This document shows, piece by piece, positions 12,801 to 25,600 of a stretch of DNA of 64,000 bases. The stretch is from Pratylenchus scribneri. Lineage: Eukaryota > Nematoda > Chromadorea > Rhabditida > Pratylenchidae. Made by a program: the position numbers and the translations under genes. The notes beneath the pieces were generated by a model, which was not told the origin of the DNA, did no database searches, and was given only the letters and a program-made list of their open reading frames with translations. The stretch's first letter is position 1. Each line of letters opens with the position of its first letter. The stretch spans positions 930,001 through 994,000 of the forward strand of contig JAQSEB010000091.1 of NCBI GenBank assembly GCA_030063045.1. The letters run 5' to 3'.

Positions 12801-13323
12801 TATTAGTTAGAGTTATTAAGCCCCGCACAAAAGTCCAACTTAAAATTATTGTTAGACCAAAAATAATTAAAATTAAATAAAAATTAATTTATTCCTTCTC
12901 TAGGACCATTGGATTGTTGCCTTTTGGCCATTCCGATTTGTTTTTATTACTTTTGGATGGCCCAAAATGCCAATTAGCTGAATCCACTCCTCCGCCTTTT
13001 CTTCCTCATAGTCAAGGCAAGCACCAATAAAAATTATCAATTTCCCTTGGGCCTTTTTTACAGTACCAAATTGCAATTTGACGTTAGAATCATTGACATT
13101 GGAACGTAGGCTCCGAAACGATTTGGACTATAGTCGATCACATCCAAAGGTGAATTATAAAAAAAGGGATTAAATAATTTCCCATTTAATCAAGGAATTC
13201 AATCCAATTTGCACGAATGCCGCGGCATCTTTATTTCCGCTGTGGCCTTTTTTATTACAAATTTCATTGCTAACCACATTGGTGCTCTTTCCTTCGATAC
13301 ATTCCTCATTTAAATATTATTAG
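3853..13323 (+). CDS. CACNA2D: Voltage-gated calcium channel alpha2delta subunit, 1238 residues
   Basis: Auxiliary extracellular subunit that promotes surface delivery and synaptic localisation of Cav channels. Sixteen exons: 3853-4023, 5010-5140, 5189-5354, 5777-5939, 6362-6660, 7300-7775, 8719-8997, 9523-10020, 10425-10730, 10774-10933, 11195-11493, 11536-11721, 11770-12024, 12904-13016, 13064-13149, 13195-13323. They total 3717 bases in one frame. Order: signal peptide (MFSIFGYFLFLLFASSLTFG), VWA N-terminal region, VWA domain with intact MIDAS motif DFSGS and later LLFTDG, Cache-type regions (AYAFILDNNGLVYYHP; CLLLNGDSFVLAN), Cys-containing delta part, and a hydrophobic C-terminal segment (FPLWPFLLQISLLTTLVLF) fitting a membrane or GPI anchor. 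Two introns appear to use GC donors (6661 and 13017). At the first, a GT donor at 6703 would insert 14 residues and is a possible alternative. Whether this is the unc-36 or the tag-180 type cannot be settled here. Confidence 0.93.
4136..4680. repeat. Minisatellite, ~26-bp unit with TTCCGGAA core (intron 1 of alpha2delta)
   Basis: About 20 head-to-tail copies of a unit made of ATTCCGGAAAGAAAAGTGC followed by AATTACA, with 26- to 29-bp length variants. It lies wholly inside intron 1. The same unit forms the array at 37,345-37,858 in another gene. Open frames across it are a by-product of the repeat. Confidence 0.95.
5450..5761. mobile_element. Fold-back MITE, family A (intron 3 of alpha2delta)
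   Basis: About 310 bp with long imperfect inverted ends. Left end: GGGCTATAGCTC, then CCATTTGAAAGC. Right end: the mirror image, finishing GAGATATGGCCAAAAGAAT. No coding capacity. The family consensus end is CCATTCTTTTGGCCATAGCT, followed by CAACAAGGAAGCAACC. Confidence 0.75.
5988..6305. repeat. Dispersed repeat family C (intron 4 of alpha2delta)
   Basis: AT-rich repeat beginning TAACTCATCAAGAATTGAACC and containing AAGAACAGACCCCTGGCTAT. Related sequence occurs at 38.6-39.0 kb and, in tandem, at 55.0-56.2 kb. It fills most of this intron. Confidence 0.6.
6806..7060. repeat. Dispersed repeat family B (intron 5 of alpha2delta)
   Basis: About 250 bp, recognised by GAACCATTAAAC, TAAACCGTTTAATACC, ACCAAACCATAACAAAT and TATACCATTC. 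Seven copies occur in the window, often just upstream of an exon. Confidence 0.7.
7830..8116. mobile_element. Fold-back MITE, family A (intron 6 of alpha2delta)
   Basis: Left end ATTTTGGCCATATCTCAACA, then GGCAATATGCCATTCGAAAG. Right end carries GCCACTTTTTAGAG and GAGATATTGGCCAAAA. No coding capacity. It lies 210 bp before a second copy in the same intron. Confidence 0.75.
8328..8645. mobile_element. Fold-back MITE, family A (second copy in intron 6 of alpha2delta)
   Basis: A well-preserved copy. Left end CTTTTGGCCATAGCTCAAC with AAGCAACCAATTCAGGAAGG. Right end AAGCCACTTTTTAGAGGACA through AAATATGGCAAAAGAATGG. No coding capacity. Confidence 0.8.
9326..9480. repeat. 77-bp direct duplication (intron 7 of alpha2delta)
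   Basis: Two adjacent, nearly identical copies of a ~77-bp segment starting GGAGACCGCAAATGGAGGGG and ending AATAAAATTCGCAACAA. The near-identity indicates a recent tandem duplication. Confidence 0.9.
10083..10390. repeat. Dispersed repeat family B, reverse orientation (intron 8 of alpha2delta)
   Basis: Reverse-oriented copy relative to the one at 6.8 kb, recognised by TTTAATGGTTCAAAAC, AAACGGTTTTGATTTTGG and AATGATATATAATTT. It fills the intron between 10,021 and 10,424. Confidence 0.65.
12110..12660. repeat. Minisatellite, ~40-bp unit with TTCCGGAA core (intron 13 of alpha2delta)
   Basis: About 13 copies of a 37-40 bp unit composed of GTGTTTTCCGGAAAATGTG and TTTCATTCCGGTTAGAAATT. Copies at both ends are more decayed. 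The array is wholly intronic, between exons ending 12,024 and starting 12,904. It is clearly related to the 45-46 kb array, with the half-units recombined. Confidence 0.92.
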
Positions 13324-13658
13324 CCATTTTTAATTGATTTTGTTTATAATAAATAAAAATAGGTAATTTATATTAATTATTCAAAAAATTGCAAAATCAA
13401 CGAGAATAATTTTGAGAATGTTTTTATGGGAAATATATAGAGAATGGAGATGGATGGAATGGAAAATATGGAATTTGAAATGCAAATTTAAAGTGTTTTG
13501 CCTCATTCATTTTCGATGGCCATAAAAAGTGAAAACATCCGCGCAACATTCGGGGAATATGCAAAATAAATTAAACAGGCAAATGAGCTCCAAAATTAAC
13601 AAGAATCATTTTCCTTGAGCCTCTGAATTTAAAATATAATTAATATATGGCCAAATTC
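13324..13658. terminator. Shared 3' intergenic region of two convergent genes
   Basis: The alpha2delta stop (TAG, 13321-13323) and the PLC beta stop (13659-13661, minus) face each other across 335 bases. AATAAA at 13348-13353 is a good polyadenylation signal for the plus-strand gene. I see no equally good signal for the minus-strand gene. Confidence 0.6.
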
Positions 13659-16600
13659 CTAAATTTGTTCGACTTCATTTGTTATGTTGACCAGCCTTTG
13701 CCTCAATGTTTGTGTTTGCTCATTCAATTCCTCCAATTTTCGCATTTTTGAGCACATTAGCCGTCGACTTTCCTCTACTCCCTTTCTGTAAATTGGTCCA
13801 AATTTATTATGGTCATATTCCCCGTTTCCCTAAACGCACTTTACATATTTTTCTGAAAGACGTTTATACCTGCAAATTTGGCAATTTTTCCCAAATTATA
13901 ATTTTCCCACTGACTCAATTGGCGCCGACTTTTTGGTTTTCCCATCCAACTCGGCCATTCGCAATTTTGCATTACTCTCACGAATTTCCTTCAGCTCATT
14001 TTCATAATGTGATTCCAGCGTTTTGGCCAAAGCTTTTCGGTCCGATTCAATCAATGATTCCATTAATTCATGAATCTGTAAAAGGGGGAAATGAATGAAT
14101 GGCTTCAAGAAAATATGGTAGATTATCATTTTACCAATTCCATATAAGTAAGGAATTTATTGAAATCAAATAAATCGTTATTTTGAGGTAAAAATGGTTG
14201 AATTTAATCAAATTAACTGAAAGATATGACCAAAAAATATCATAAAATCTGATAATTATTGTTTTTGGCCAATTTATTTAATCCGATCAGTACTTTAAAA
14301 TGTTTTCATATCGAAGAATAAAGTAAAGTATTTTCAATTTTTTTCAAGACTTTAGCCTAATAAAGCCTAGAAAGGCTAAATTTGTTGACACAAAATTCGC
14401 ACGCCCACCTCTTTGGCCAATTTATGCCAATGCGATTTGTCCACTATTCCACCATTGCTTTGATTACTGTGCTTTTTTCCTACAATGCCATTATTCGTTA
14501 ATGTTGTTGTGCTAATCCCCAATCCTGAAAATGCCATCGACAATCGACGACTGGATTGGGCACTCAATTGGGGGAATGTGACGGGCATTGAGGCAATGGA
14601 ATGCTTTTTGGCAAATGACTGTAGAATATTTGGGGAAATTAATTTTAATGGGAAATACTAATTTGCTGAAAAAGACTGAAATTGCTTAAAATTACTCAAT
14701 CGATTCATCGAGAAATAATCATTTGATTTGCTTAGCTTATTAGGTTTAACCAATTCTAACTAAGTTTTGAACCATTAAACCAAAATTGGTTTAAACCGTT
14801 TAATACCTTTTAATTGTTGACCAAACTATAACAAATTACGTATATATCATTCGATGCGTTTTGACCAACTCTATCAATTTTAGGTATATGGTTTGGGAAT
14901 GTAGGACAAACACTAAAAACATTATATTTATTTTGGTATTATGTACTTTTTTCGACAATTTCAATATTCTTTTTTGATCTTATTTTAATACCTTACCTTT
15001 AACAATTTTTGCAACTTAGAATGTTGTTCATACTCTTCGATTGTAGGCAATCGCCATTCAAAATCATCCAATTTGGATTTTCTACTGGCCGCTTTAATCA
15101 ATTCAAAATTATTAATTATGTCCCCAATCATCCAACCAAATTCGGCCAACACTGTGTGCTTTCGCTCAAATGGGAATCGACCACTAATTTTTGCCCGCTT
15201 TTTCTTGGTCTCTTTGCCACTTTCTTTTTCCATTTCTGCTGCAGCCACCGCAGCTGCCACAGCCGAAATATCGTCCAATGATTGGGAAGAGGGTCGATGC
15301 TTTAAAATATATGGAAATTAATTTCATTCTCCCAAATTCTTCCCCTAAGGTAATCTCAATATTAATTCTAAAATAGTTTTAACCGGAAACAATTCTGATT
15401 TTCATTCCGGAAAGAATTCTGATTTTCATTCCGGAAAGAATTCTGATTTTCATTCCGGAAAGAATTCTGATTTTCATTCCGGAAATAATTCTGATTTTCA
15501 TTCCGGAAACAATTCTGATTTTCATTCCGGAAAGAATTCTGATTTTAATTCCGGAAATAATTCTGATTTTCATTCCGGAAATAATTCTAATTTTCATTCC
15601 GGAAACAATTCTGATTTTCATTCCGGAAATAATTCTGATTTTCATTCCGGAAACAATTCTGATTTTCATTCCGGAAACAATTCTGATTTTCATTCCGGAA
15701 ACAATTCTGATTTTCATTCCGGAAAGAATTCTGATTTTCATTCCGGAAAGAATTCTGATTTTCATTCCGGAAAGAATTCTGATTTTCATTCCGGAAACAA
15801 TTCTGATTTTCATTCCGGAAAGAATTCTGATTTTCATTCCGGAAAGAATTCTGAATTTCATTCCGGAAAGAATTCTGATTTTTATTCCGGAAAGAATTCT
15901 GATTTTCATTCCGGAAAGAATTCTGATTTTCATTCCGGAAAGAATTCTGATTTTCATTCAGGAAATAATTCTGATTTTCATTCCGGAAACAATTCTGATT
16001 TTCATTCCGGAAAGAATTCTGATTTTAATTCCGGAAATAATTCTGATTTTCATTCCGGAAATAATTCTGATTTTCATTCCGGAAACAATTCTGATTTTCA
16101 TTCCGGAAACAATTCTGATTTTCATTCCGGAAACAATTCTGATTTTCATTCCGGAAACAATTCTGATTTTCATTCCGGAAAGAATTCTGAATTTCATTCC
16201 GGAAAGAATTCTGATTTTCATTTCGGAAAGAATTCTGATTTTCATTCCGGAAAGAATTCTGATTTTCATTCCGGAAACAATTCTGATTTTCATTCCGGAA
16301 AGAATTCTGATTTTAATTCCGGAAATAATTCTGATTTTCATTCCGGAAACAATTCTGATTTTCATTCCGGAAACAATTCTGATTTTCATTCCGGAAACAA
16401 TTCTGATTTTCATTCCGGAAAGAATTCTGATTTTCATTCCGGAAAGAATTCTGATTTTCATTCCGGAAACAATTCTGATTTTCATTCCGGAAAGAATTCT
16501 GATTTTCATTCCGGAAAGAATTCTGATTTTCATTCCGGAAACAATTCTGATTTTCATTCCGGAAACAATTCTGATTTTCATTCCGGAAAGAATTCTGATT

Positions 16601-19600
16601 TTCATTCCGGAAAGAATTCTGATTTTCATTCCGGAAACAATTCTGATTTTCATTCAGGAAACAATTCTGATTTTCATTCCGGAAAGAATTCTGATTTTCA
16701 TTCCGGAAACAATTCTGATTTTCATTCCGGAAAGAATTCTGATTTTCATTCCGGAAAGAATTCTGATTTTCATTCCGGAAACAATTCTGATTTTCATTCC
16801 GGAAACAATTCTGATTTTAATTCCGGAAATAATTCTGATTTTCATTCCGGAAAGAATTCTGATTTTCATTCCGGAAACAATTCTGATTTTCATTCCGGAA
16901 ACAATTCTGATTTTCATTCCGGAAAGAATTCTGATTTTAATTCCGGAAATAATTCTGATTTTCATTCCGGAAATAATTCTGATTTTCATTCCGGAAACAA
17001 TTCTGATTTTCATTCCGGAAACAATTCTGATTTTCATTCCGGAAACAATTCTGATTTTCATTCCGGAAACAATTCTGATTTTCATTCCGGAAAGAATTCT
17101 GAATTTCATTCCGGAAAGAATTCTGATTTTCATTTCGGAAAGAATTCTGATTTTCATTCCGGAAAGAATTCTGATTTTCATTCCGGAAACAATTCTGATT
17201 TTCATTCCGGAAAGAATTCTGATTTTAATTCCGGAAATAATTCTGATTTTCATTCCGGAAACAATTCTGATTTTCATTCCGGAAACAATTCTGATTTTCA
17301 TTCCGGAAACAATTCTGATTTTCATTCCGGAAAGAATTCTGATTTTCATTCCGGAAAGAATTCTGATTTTCATTCCGGAAACAATTCTGATTTTCATTCC
17401 GGAAACAATTCTGATTTTCATTCCGGAAAGAATTCTGATTTTCATTCCGGAAAGAATTCTGATTTTCATTCCGGAAACAATTCTGATTTTCATTCAGGAA
17501 ACAATTCTGATTTTCATTCCGGAAAGAATTCTGATTTTCATTCCGGAAACAATTCTGATTTTCATTCCGGAAAGAATTCTGATTTTCATTCCGGAAAGAA
17601 TTCTGATTTTCATTCCGGAAACAATTCTGATTTTCATTCCGGAAACAATTCTGATTTTAATTCCGGAAATAATTCTGATTTTCATTCCGGAAAGAATTCT
17701 GATTTTCATTCCGGAAACAATTCTGATTTTCATTCCGGAAACAATTCTGATTTTCATTCCGGAAAGAATTCTGATTTTAATTCCGGAAATAATTCTGATT
17801 TTCATTCCGGAAATAATTCTGATTTTCATTCCGGAAACAATTCTGATTTTCATTCCGGAAACAATTCTGATTTTCATTCCGGAAACAATTCTGATTTTCA
17901 TTCCGGAAACAATTCTGATTTTCATTCCGGAAACAATTCTCATTTTCATTCCGGAAAAAATTCTGATCTGATTTTCATTAATAATTATGAATTTCATTGT
18001 TCTTCTCTCAAATCCATTCCTTCACACACATTTTGGTCCTTTCGTCGATGGAATCTGGGCAACCGGTGCCATCCCGTTTCGGACATTTTCCTCTTCTGAA
18101 ATCGGCCACCACCAATTCCACCATTTGGCTTTTTCTCGGCTCCACCAGATTCCACACTTTCCGTCAAACTGTCCTCTTCCAGCAGTTGATCAGCCCTAGA
18201 GCCCAATGCCCGATCCAATGCCCTTTCTTGTTCATCCTCTGACCCAACACTTTCCAATGCTTCCAAAAGGCGTCGATTCTGTTCCTGCCTTGCAGCCAAT
18301 TGTTGGTCTTCTCTTTCCCTATCTCGTTCGGTTACTGTAAAAATGGAATATGGTAACGAAATATCCATTTTGCTATTGGTCAAAACCCAACAAGGAAGTA
18401 ACCAATTTAAGAAGGCGATATACCATTCGATAGCCCTAAATGTCCTCTAAAAAGTGGCTTATCATCTATTTTATTATTTTAAAATAAAACAATTTGTAAA
18501 ATAAAAAACTTTTCCTCAAAATATTAGTTTATTACATTTAAAAAAAATGTTTTTTTAAATATGAATTTATAAAATTAAAATGGCTTCTTCGTAGAGGACA
18601 CTTTGATCTTTAAAATGATATATCGCTTTCAGAGATTGGTTATTGTCTCGAGCTATATCAAGACAATAAATTCCTAGCAGAGAGAGTAATGAAGGATTGA
18701 AAATATTATCATAATAGGTTAAAAACTTATACTAGATTAGGTATATAAATCAAATTATATAAAATTATCTTAATTTAGCCCTCTCTGCCCTTTAAAACTT
18801 TAAATCTAAATTTTAGACTTACATTCTCTTTGAGCCACTGCCTTGATTGGATTTTGTAGAGCGCAAACCAATTCCCTGTGCGCATCGCTCACATAGTCTT
18901 GCACTTCAATATGCACAAAAAGGGTGGCACAGCCCAAAGGCTAAAATTGATTCAATTATGAATTTGAATAAATTTATTGTGTGAAAATCACCTTATTGAA
19001 TCCATTCCTCAAATCCAAATGCTTATAGCCGGGTTGCATTGATTGAACAGGCAAAATACGTTGACCCAACATTCGGGACATTCTGTTAAACATATAAAAT
19101 GGTAGATTTTTAATTAAATTTTTAAGTGAATTTTGCTTTAAATTTGGCAAATTTTATGTTATTTTATTGATGGAGTGGAGAGTGGACTGAATTAATTAAA
19201 GGAAAATTTGAGAATTTGATAGAAAAAGAAAATGTTATGAACGATAAGAATTAAATACACAAAAAGGGGATTTCACTTTTTGGCAATAACTTTTTGGACA
19301 ATTATATTTGATCAATCAATCATTTTACTATAAAAAATGTCTCTAGAATGAGCTTAATCAAATGAGGAAAAATTTGAATTAATTGTTTACTGGTTGATAA
19401 ATTATTGGATTGTGCCAAAAAAAATTCGGATAACCAAATTAGAATGGATAAAAAATGAATTTATTTCTTCCTTCCCCGTAAAATTATCTTTTTAACTCCT
19501 AAATTCTATTTTGATATCCAAATTACCAACCCCTCTTCATAGACAGCAAATCGGACGAATGCCATCGATGGAAGAATGATTTTATCCACCCGAAATGTGC

Positions 19601-22600
19601 CACTCCCTTCGGGCGCATGAAAATCCAAAAACATTGTGTTCAGCCGATCAGATGTACAAGTGGGCGTGCGAAAAACCCTACAAAAATTGGTCATCTATTT
19701 TGTCGAAAATTTTACCGTTTTCTGGAATCGCCAGGTAGCCCATAGAGATCAATTTCCACATAAATTGCCGGTTTTGGCTTCTCACACAGTGCAGAAAGCA
19801 TTTGGCCAGAAATGACAGTTAAACCAAGGGAATTGGGCACCTAAAATATTTTTTATATGATTTTATTTTGAGAAATGTTTAATTGCCAAAAATTAGTATT
19901 GAAAAAATGGCAAAAAAAAACTGAAATTGCTTAAAAGATTTTAATGGTTTAGATTTTCAGAAGTATTAGATCCATAAATTTTATATTCAATCGATTAGAA
20001 TTCATCAAAATGCATCATTTTATTATATTTTTGCATAAGTTTAACCAATTCTAAATTAGTTTTGAACCATTAAACCAAAATTGAACCCGTTTAATATCCT
20101 TTATTTGTTGACCAAACCATAACAAATTATATATACCATTCAATATGTCTTGACCAACTATATCCAATGTTATACTCCTTATTAATGGATGAATAATTTT
20201 TTGGCAAAATAAATTCTCTTTTCGGCAATTTCAATGTTCTTTCAACAAATAAATTATTATCCATTTTTTAAATGCCCTAAATTTCCCTCCATAACTGACC
20301 ACATTTTCCACTCTGTCCAATTCGAATGGATTGAATTTGAGATTTGGTTCGGACATGCACGCCGGCTTCAGGATGAACCCGGATTTGGCGTTCATTTCAA
20401 AGAGGCAAAAATTGATTTGATTCGGCAAATCCGGGGTTTGCAAATTAATTGCGGCCATTTGGCATCCACTGTGGTGGGACAAAAAATATATTAATTGGAT
20501 GGCAATTTTCTGACCAATTCCAAAAAATCAACGGCATATAATTGGAGGAATCGACCCGTGCCCCCTTTGGATAGACTCGAGTGATTTGCCTTTTGTTGTG
20601 GTTGGTGAATTCCTCGGGATGCTGAAAATATTATTATAAAAATTATTAATATTTTTAATTATACTATTAGAATTGGAAATATGCTATGAAAGAATTTAAA
20701 AATTTTTAAAATGATTCTCTTTTTAATATCATCTGACTCGGGAAAAGGGAAGGGGTTTTGCCCTCTTTGGAAAGAAGGGATTCTTTATTGCTTTTGGCCA
20801 TATCTCAAAAAGAAGCAACCAATTCAAGAAGGAGATATGCCATTTGAAAGCCTTAAATGTCCTCTAAAATGTATGGCATTTTCAAAAGTTTGGCTTTTTA
20901 TAATTTTTAAAATTTTATAACATTTGTAAAATAAGAAGCCTTCCTTCAAAAATCCGATTTATTAGAGTCAAAGGCATGCAAATTTTTAAAAAAGGTGAAT
21001 TTTATAAAAAAATAATAGCCTTTTTTAGAGGACATTTAGAGCTTTCAAATAGTATATCGCCTTCCAAAATTGGCAAAAGCCTCAATGAGATATGACCAAA
21101 AGAATGGCCCCAAATTTTCGCTAACACACCTGTTTGAGCAATTCAATCGCTTTGCCCTCATTCATTGAATACATTTCTGAACTGATTTGTCGATCTTCGC
21201 AATGCTCAAAACTGGTCAGTTTGCCCATTGCTCTCATCTATTGAAGCATCCAAATATCAACAAATTTCCCCCAAATTCTCTCACATATGTGACCAATTCG
21301 CTTAATTCCGTAACCATCGGCGTTGAAGTGGATTCTACGTCGCCAATTTGCACAATTCGACTGCAACCACTTCCATCGCCCCCATTCCCATTTTGTTGGA
21401 GTTGTTCCTCGTCGCCCGCATCACCAATGAATACTTTTAAGGGATTTAAAATTGTAATTTAACATTTATTAGGTCACTGTTTTATCAGGGATATTTAAGT
21501 ACCTATATAGAGCCATTTTTGGCTTATACCTATATCTAATTACCAAGTCAACAAAGTCGGTAAATAAGTTTAAAATAGTCTCAAAAGAATGGCTTCAACT
21601 TTTTATTAAATTCTGTTTTAAAAAAAGGTAATATGTTTTTATGAAATAAACCAGCATTTTCAATGAAAAGCTTTTATTTTAGGAATTATTTTAAATTATC
21701 AGAAAATTAGAAAGGCTATTTTTAAAGGACATCTAAGGCTTTAAGAATAGTTTAGCGCCTGATAGAAAAATATATTTCAAATTCTTTGATATGATAATTC
21801 AAACAAATTCATCCATATTTTCATTACACAATCCCAAAAGGGAATCTACTATTTATAATCCAAAATTTATGCCTTTTAACTTAAATTTATGCCAAACTCT
21901 GAAATTTAAGGATTTTGTCAAGGCTCCATTTAGTCCTTAGTTAATTTAATATGCTAATTCTCAATATTTATGGCTCTAAATTACCCTCAAATCCATAATC
22001 GTACTCACTTCTTGTGATTGATCGCTCCACGGCCATTTCCTCCTGATCCGTTCCGGCACTGGAATCCATGGATGTGCTTTGATTGCATCCTTTCACATTA
22101 TTCGAATTCACCTGCCCTGCCAATGCCTTGTCCATCGACGTTGAATGATGCAATTGGCCATGGCCAGATTGTTGTTGGCCATTTCCAACATCGCCCACTG
22201 CGTTGCTTCTCTTTTCCACTTTATTTTTTATCAGAATTTTTCGCCTCAACACATTTGGACTGGGCAAAGTGACACCGGCGATGCCAACTTAAAAATAAAA
22301 CCATTTATTAAATTAATTTCATATAATCTATGGCCATTCTTTTGCCTCTAACTCAGGAAGGAAGTAACCAATTTTGGATGGCGATATACTATTTGAGAGC
22401 CCAAACCCTCTACTAAAAAATGGTCTATTCTAATTTGTGAAATTCATATCTTTATAAAGGTTATATACCTTTGAGTGTAATAAATCCGATTTTTCAGAGG
22501 AAAAGCCGTTTATTTTACAAAATTTTTTACATAAATTTTAAAAAAAATTAGTAAAGCCACTTTTTAGAGGTCATTTAGGGCTTTCGAATGACATATTGCC

Positions 22601-25600
22601 TTTCTGAATTGCTTCCTTGATGAGCTATGGCCAAAAGAATGGCCCCTGGTATTTAATCATCAGTTTAAAATGATGACTCCAATAAAATATGGAATAAAAA
22701 TCCTCTCCGGCACATACCCGGATAATTTTCAAGGCTTTCACTGAGCAGCAAATTGCCCAAAATTTCTCGACAATATTGTGCCATAATGACTTGTTGCTTT
22801 TGGCTACAATGATTTTCAAAGGAGAGAATGACGGGCAATTCCGAAGTGACAAAAGCCGTTTCGGCAATTGCCCGGATTACGTCCTTGAACAGAATTGTGG
22901 TACAAAAGCAAATATGCGTTGGTCCATGGGTGATGATTGGCTCATTGTTCGGTCCATCCCAGCAGTCCAATTCAACGGAACGGCAACCGGACAAGAGGGC
23001 ATATCTTTTAGAGGGGGTGGAATTTATGAGAATTTTTCAAGATGAAATGAATATATAAATTATTAATTAAGTTTATTTTAAAAATTTTCTATCATTTGAT
23101 TAAGCTATCTTTGGAGAATATTTTTTATAGAAAAATAATTGATCAAAATTCTACTGACCACAAATATATTCCCAGAAAAAAATTGCTCATATCAATTAGA
23201 AGGAGTGAATTTTAAGATTTTTTCAGGATGAACATCATAGTTATCAATCATTTAATTTTTAAAAATTTTATATCATTTGATTAAGCTGTCTTTGGAGAAT
23301 ATTTTTAGATAAAAATTGATTCAAAATTCTATTATTAACCATAAAAATATGGCCAGAAAACGAACAATGCTGGATTAGAGGAGGATTTTAGAGCATTAAT
23401 TGTTTCGATGGTGAATATCTCACTTGTCAATCAACTTATTTTTAGAATTTTAATATCTATTGATTAATCACTTTCTTGAGAACATTTCGGTATCAAAATC
23501 ATTGATAAACATTTATTGGCCAGAAAATTGTGGCCAGAAAACAAAGTTTACTCGATTTAGTCCATTTGCTATATATTTTTGGCCATAACTTTTTTTAATT
23601 TAAATAAAATTCTCTAATTTTTCCTTTAAATAATTTATTCAAATCATATCTATAAAATTTGGCAAAATTTTCTGATTTTAATTATGCAAAATAGAATTTA
23701 AAAAGAAAAATCCTTAAGGCATATTCTCTGAATAAATTCATTCAATTTTGGAATTAAAATCAGTTTTAAAATCAACTAATTAAATTAAATTATTTATTAA
23801 TTTAATTATTCACCTGTACATGGAAACCGATGAGCGCGACTTCATTTGGCGGCCCTTCAAATATGTATTATGCGAGGAATTGATGAAGTAATGGCTGCAA
23901 AAATGGGATAAAAATTAAAAGCGGATAATGGGGGATTATCTCTTTAAACATAAATTAATAATTATATTTTTTATTAAATATAGGCCCGAATGGGAAAATT
24001 TGTAGAGCCTTCGTTAAATTTGGTTTATGAATTTAGCTTCTTTTTTTGGAAGGGGCATATTCTGGAACTAATCGGTTATCTATAATTTTCATATTTTTGA
24101 TGATTCCTTGAGGGAATACTTCTGTATCTGTATCCATTCTGTATCAACATCATAGGAGGGTGATTTTATGATATTCCAATTTCCTATTATACAATAAGTA
24201 CTGATCCCGATACAAAACAAAGGGCAACTTTTATTGCCACCCAATTCATTTAGGTGAATTAAGTGATTTTTGGATTGGAGAATCAAATTCTGATACTAAT
24301 TAAGTAGTAAATACTCATTGGCTTATTAGATATAAGATTAGATTAGAGGAGAGGTATAAATTGGGAAAAATGTGAATGCCATAATTATAGTTTAAAAATG
24401 AATTCACACACACCTCAATGGCCGATTCATTTGGTCCTCATTTGGTTCGTATAAATCCTTTCTCACTGGCAAATTGTTGGCACCAAGCAGAAACCGTAAG
24501 AAGCCCTCCTCCGTCAGTTGCATTTCCTTCTGCCCTGCCGAAGTAGTTGATTCCGTGTCCAATTGACATTCGGCCATAATTCGATTGGCTGCTTCCATTG
24601 AAAATGGCGGATGCAAAACTTCATTCAGGCGTTTGTCCCGGTGTTCGCGCGAAAGAAATTCCAGGAATTTTTCGGGACCAACCGCGTTGGTCCGATCAAA
24701 TTTGCGTAGGAAAATTTCCTCCACATCTGAACGACCCAAACAAGCTTGGTAGAGGCGAAGGAGGAATGTGGGATCCCGAAGGAGTTTTGGAGAAGATCGG
24801 CGCTGAAAATTTAGGGTTTTAAAATTAGATTGCGCTTACCTTATCCTTGAGAATTGGCAATTTTCGGAGAACAATCTGTGAAATAAAAAATGGTTTAAAA
24901 CTGATTTAAATTTGACCATTTCAATTGGAAAAAAATTAAAAGCGAAACCCATACCCATTCATAGAAATTTGAATGATTTATGGTTGCCTTAATTTATTTT
25001 GGGAGAATTAATTAAAATAATTTTTAATTTATTTTATATTTTGGTCATTCCAATAAAAAACCACATCTTTAATGATTTAGAGCCTATTGAATTTTGCTCA
25101 TTTGTAAATATTTTAATATATTTTTTAAATGTATTATTAATTTGATTAAGCTCTTTATAGAGAATATTTTTATATCAAAAAGATTTATTAAAAATTAATT
25201 GGCAATAAAATTATGATCGAAAAATGGAAAACTGTCAAATTTTTACCTAATTTGACACTTTTTTGGCCACAACTTTTTGCCATTTCAATCAAATCAAATT
25301 ATTTTTCTATTTAATTTTTTTACTATCAGAATAATAAAATTTTACCAAATTTGCTAAATTTAAAAGCTACTATTTACGTGAAAAATTGATTAAAATGTGA
25401 ATGAATTTCCATCCTACCTTAATTATTTTTCTAATCTACTCTCCATTCTTCCCAACCTAGGTTATATAAAATTGATATCAAATTTACTAAATTTAAAAGC
25501 TAATTCACTTAAAAAAGTTACCAAATTTAATAAATTTAATTTCCTTCCCACCTTTTCCAACATTTTCCGTTCCTCTTTCTGCCTATCGGATGGCAAAATT

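Noticed and set aside
15379..17997. Long minus-strand open frames of an eight-residue repeat
   Set aside because: They are the 24-bp minisatellite read in frame. The array lies between two well-supported PLC beta exons and its stops arise from single unit variants.
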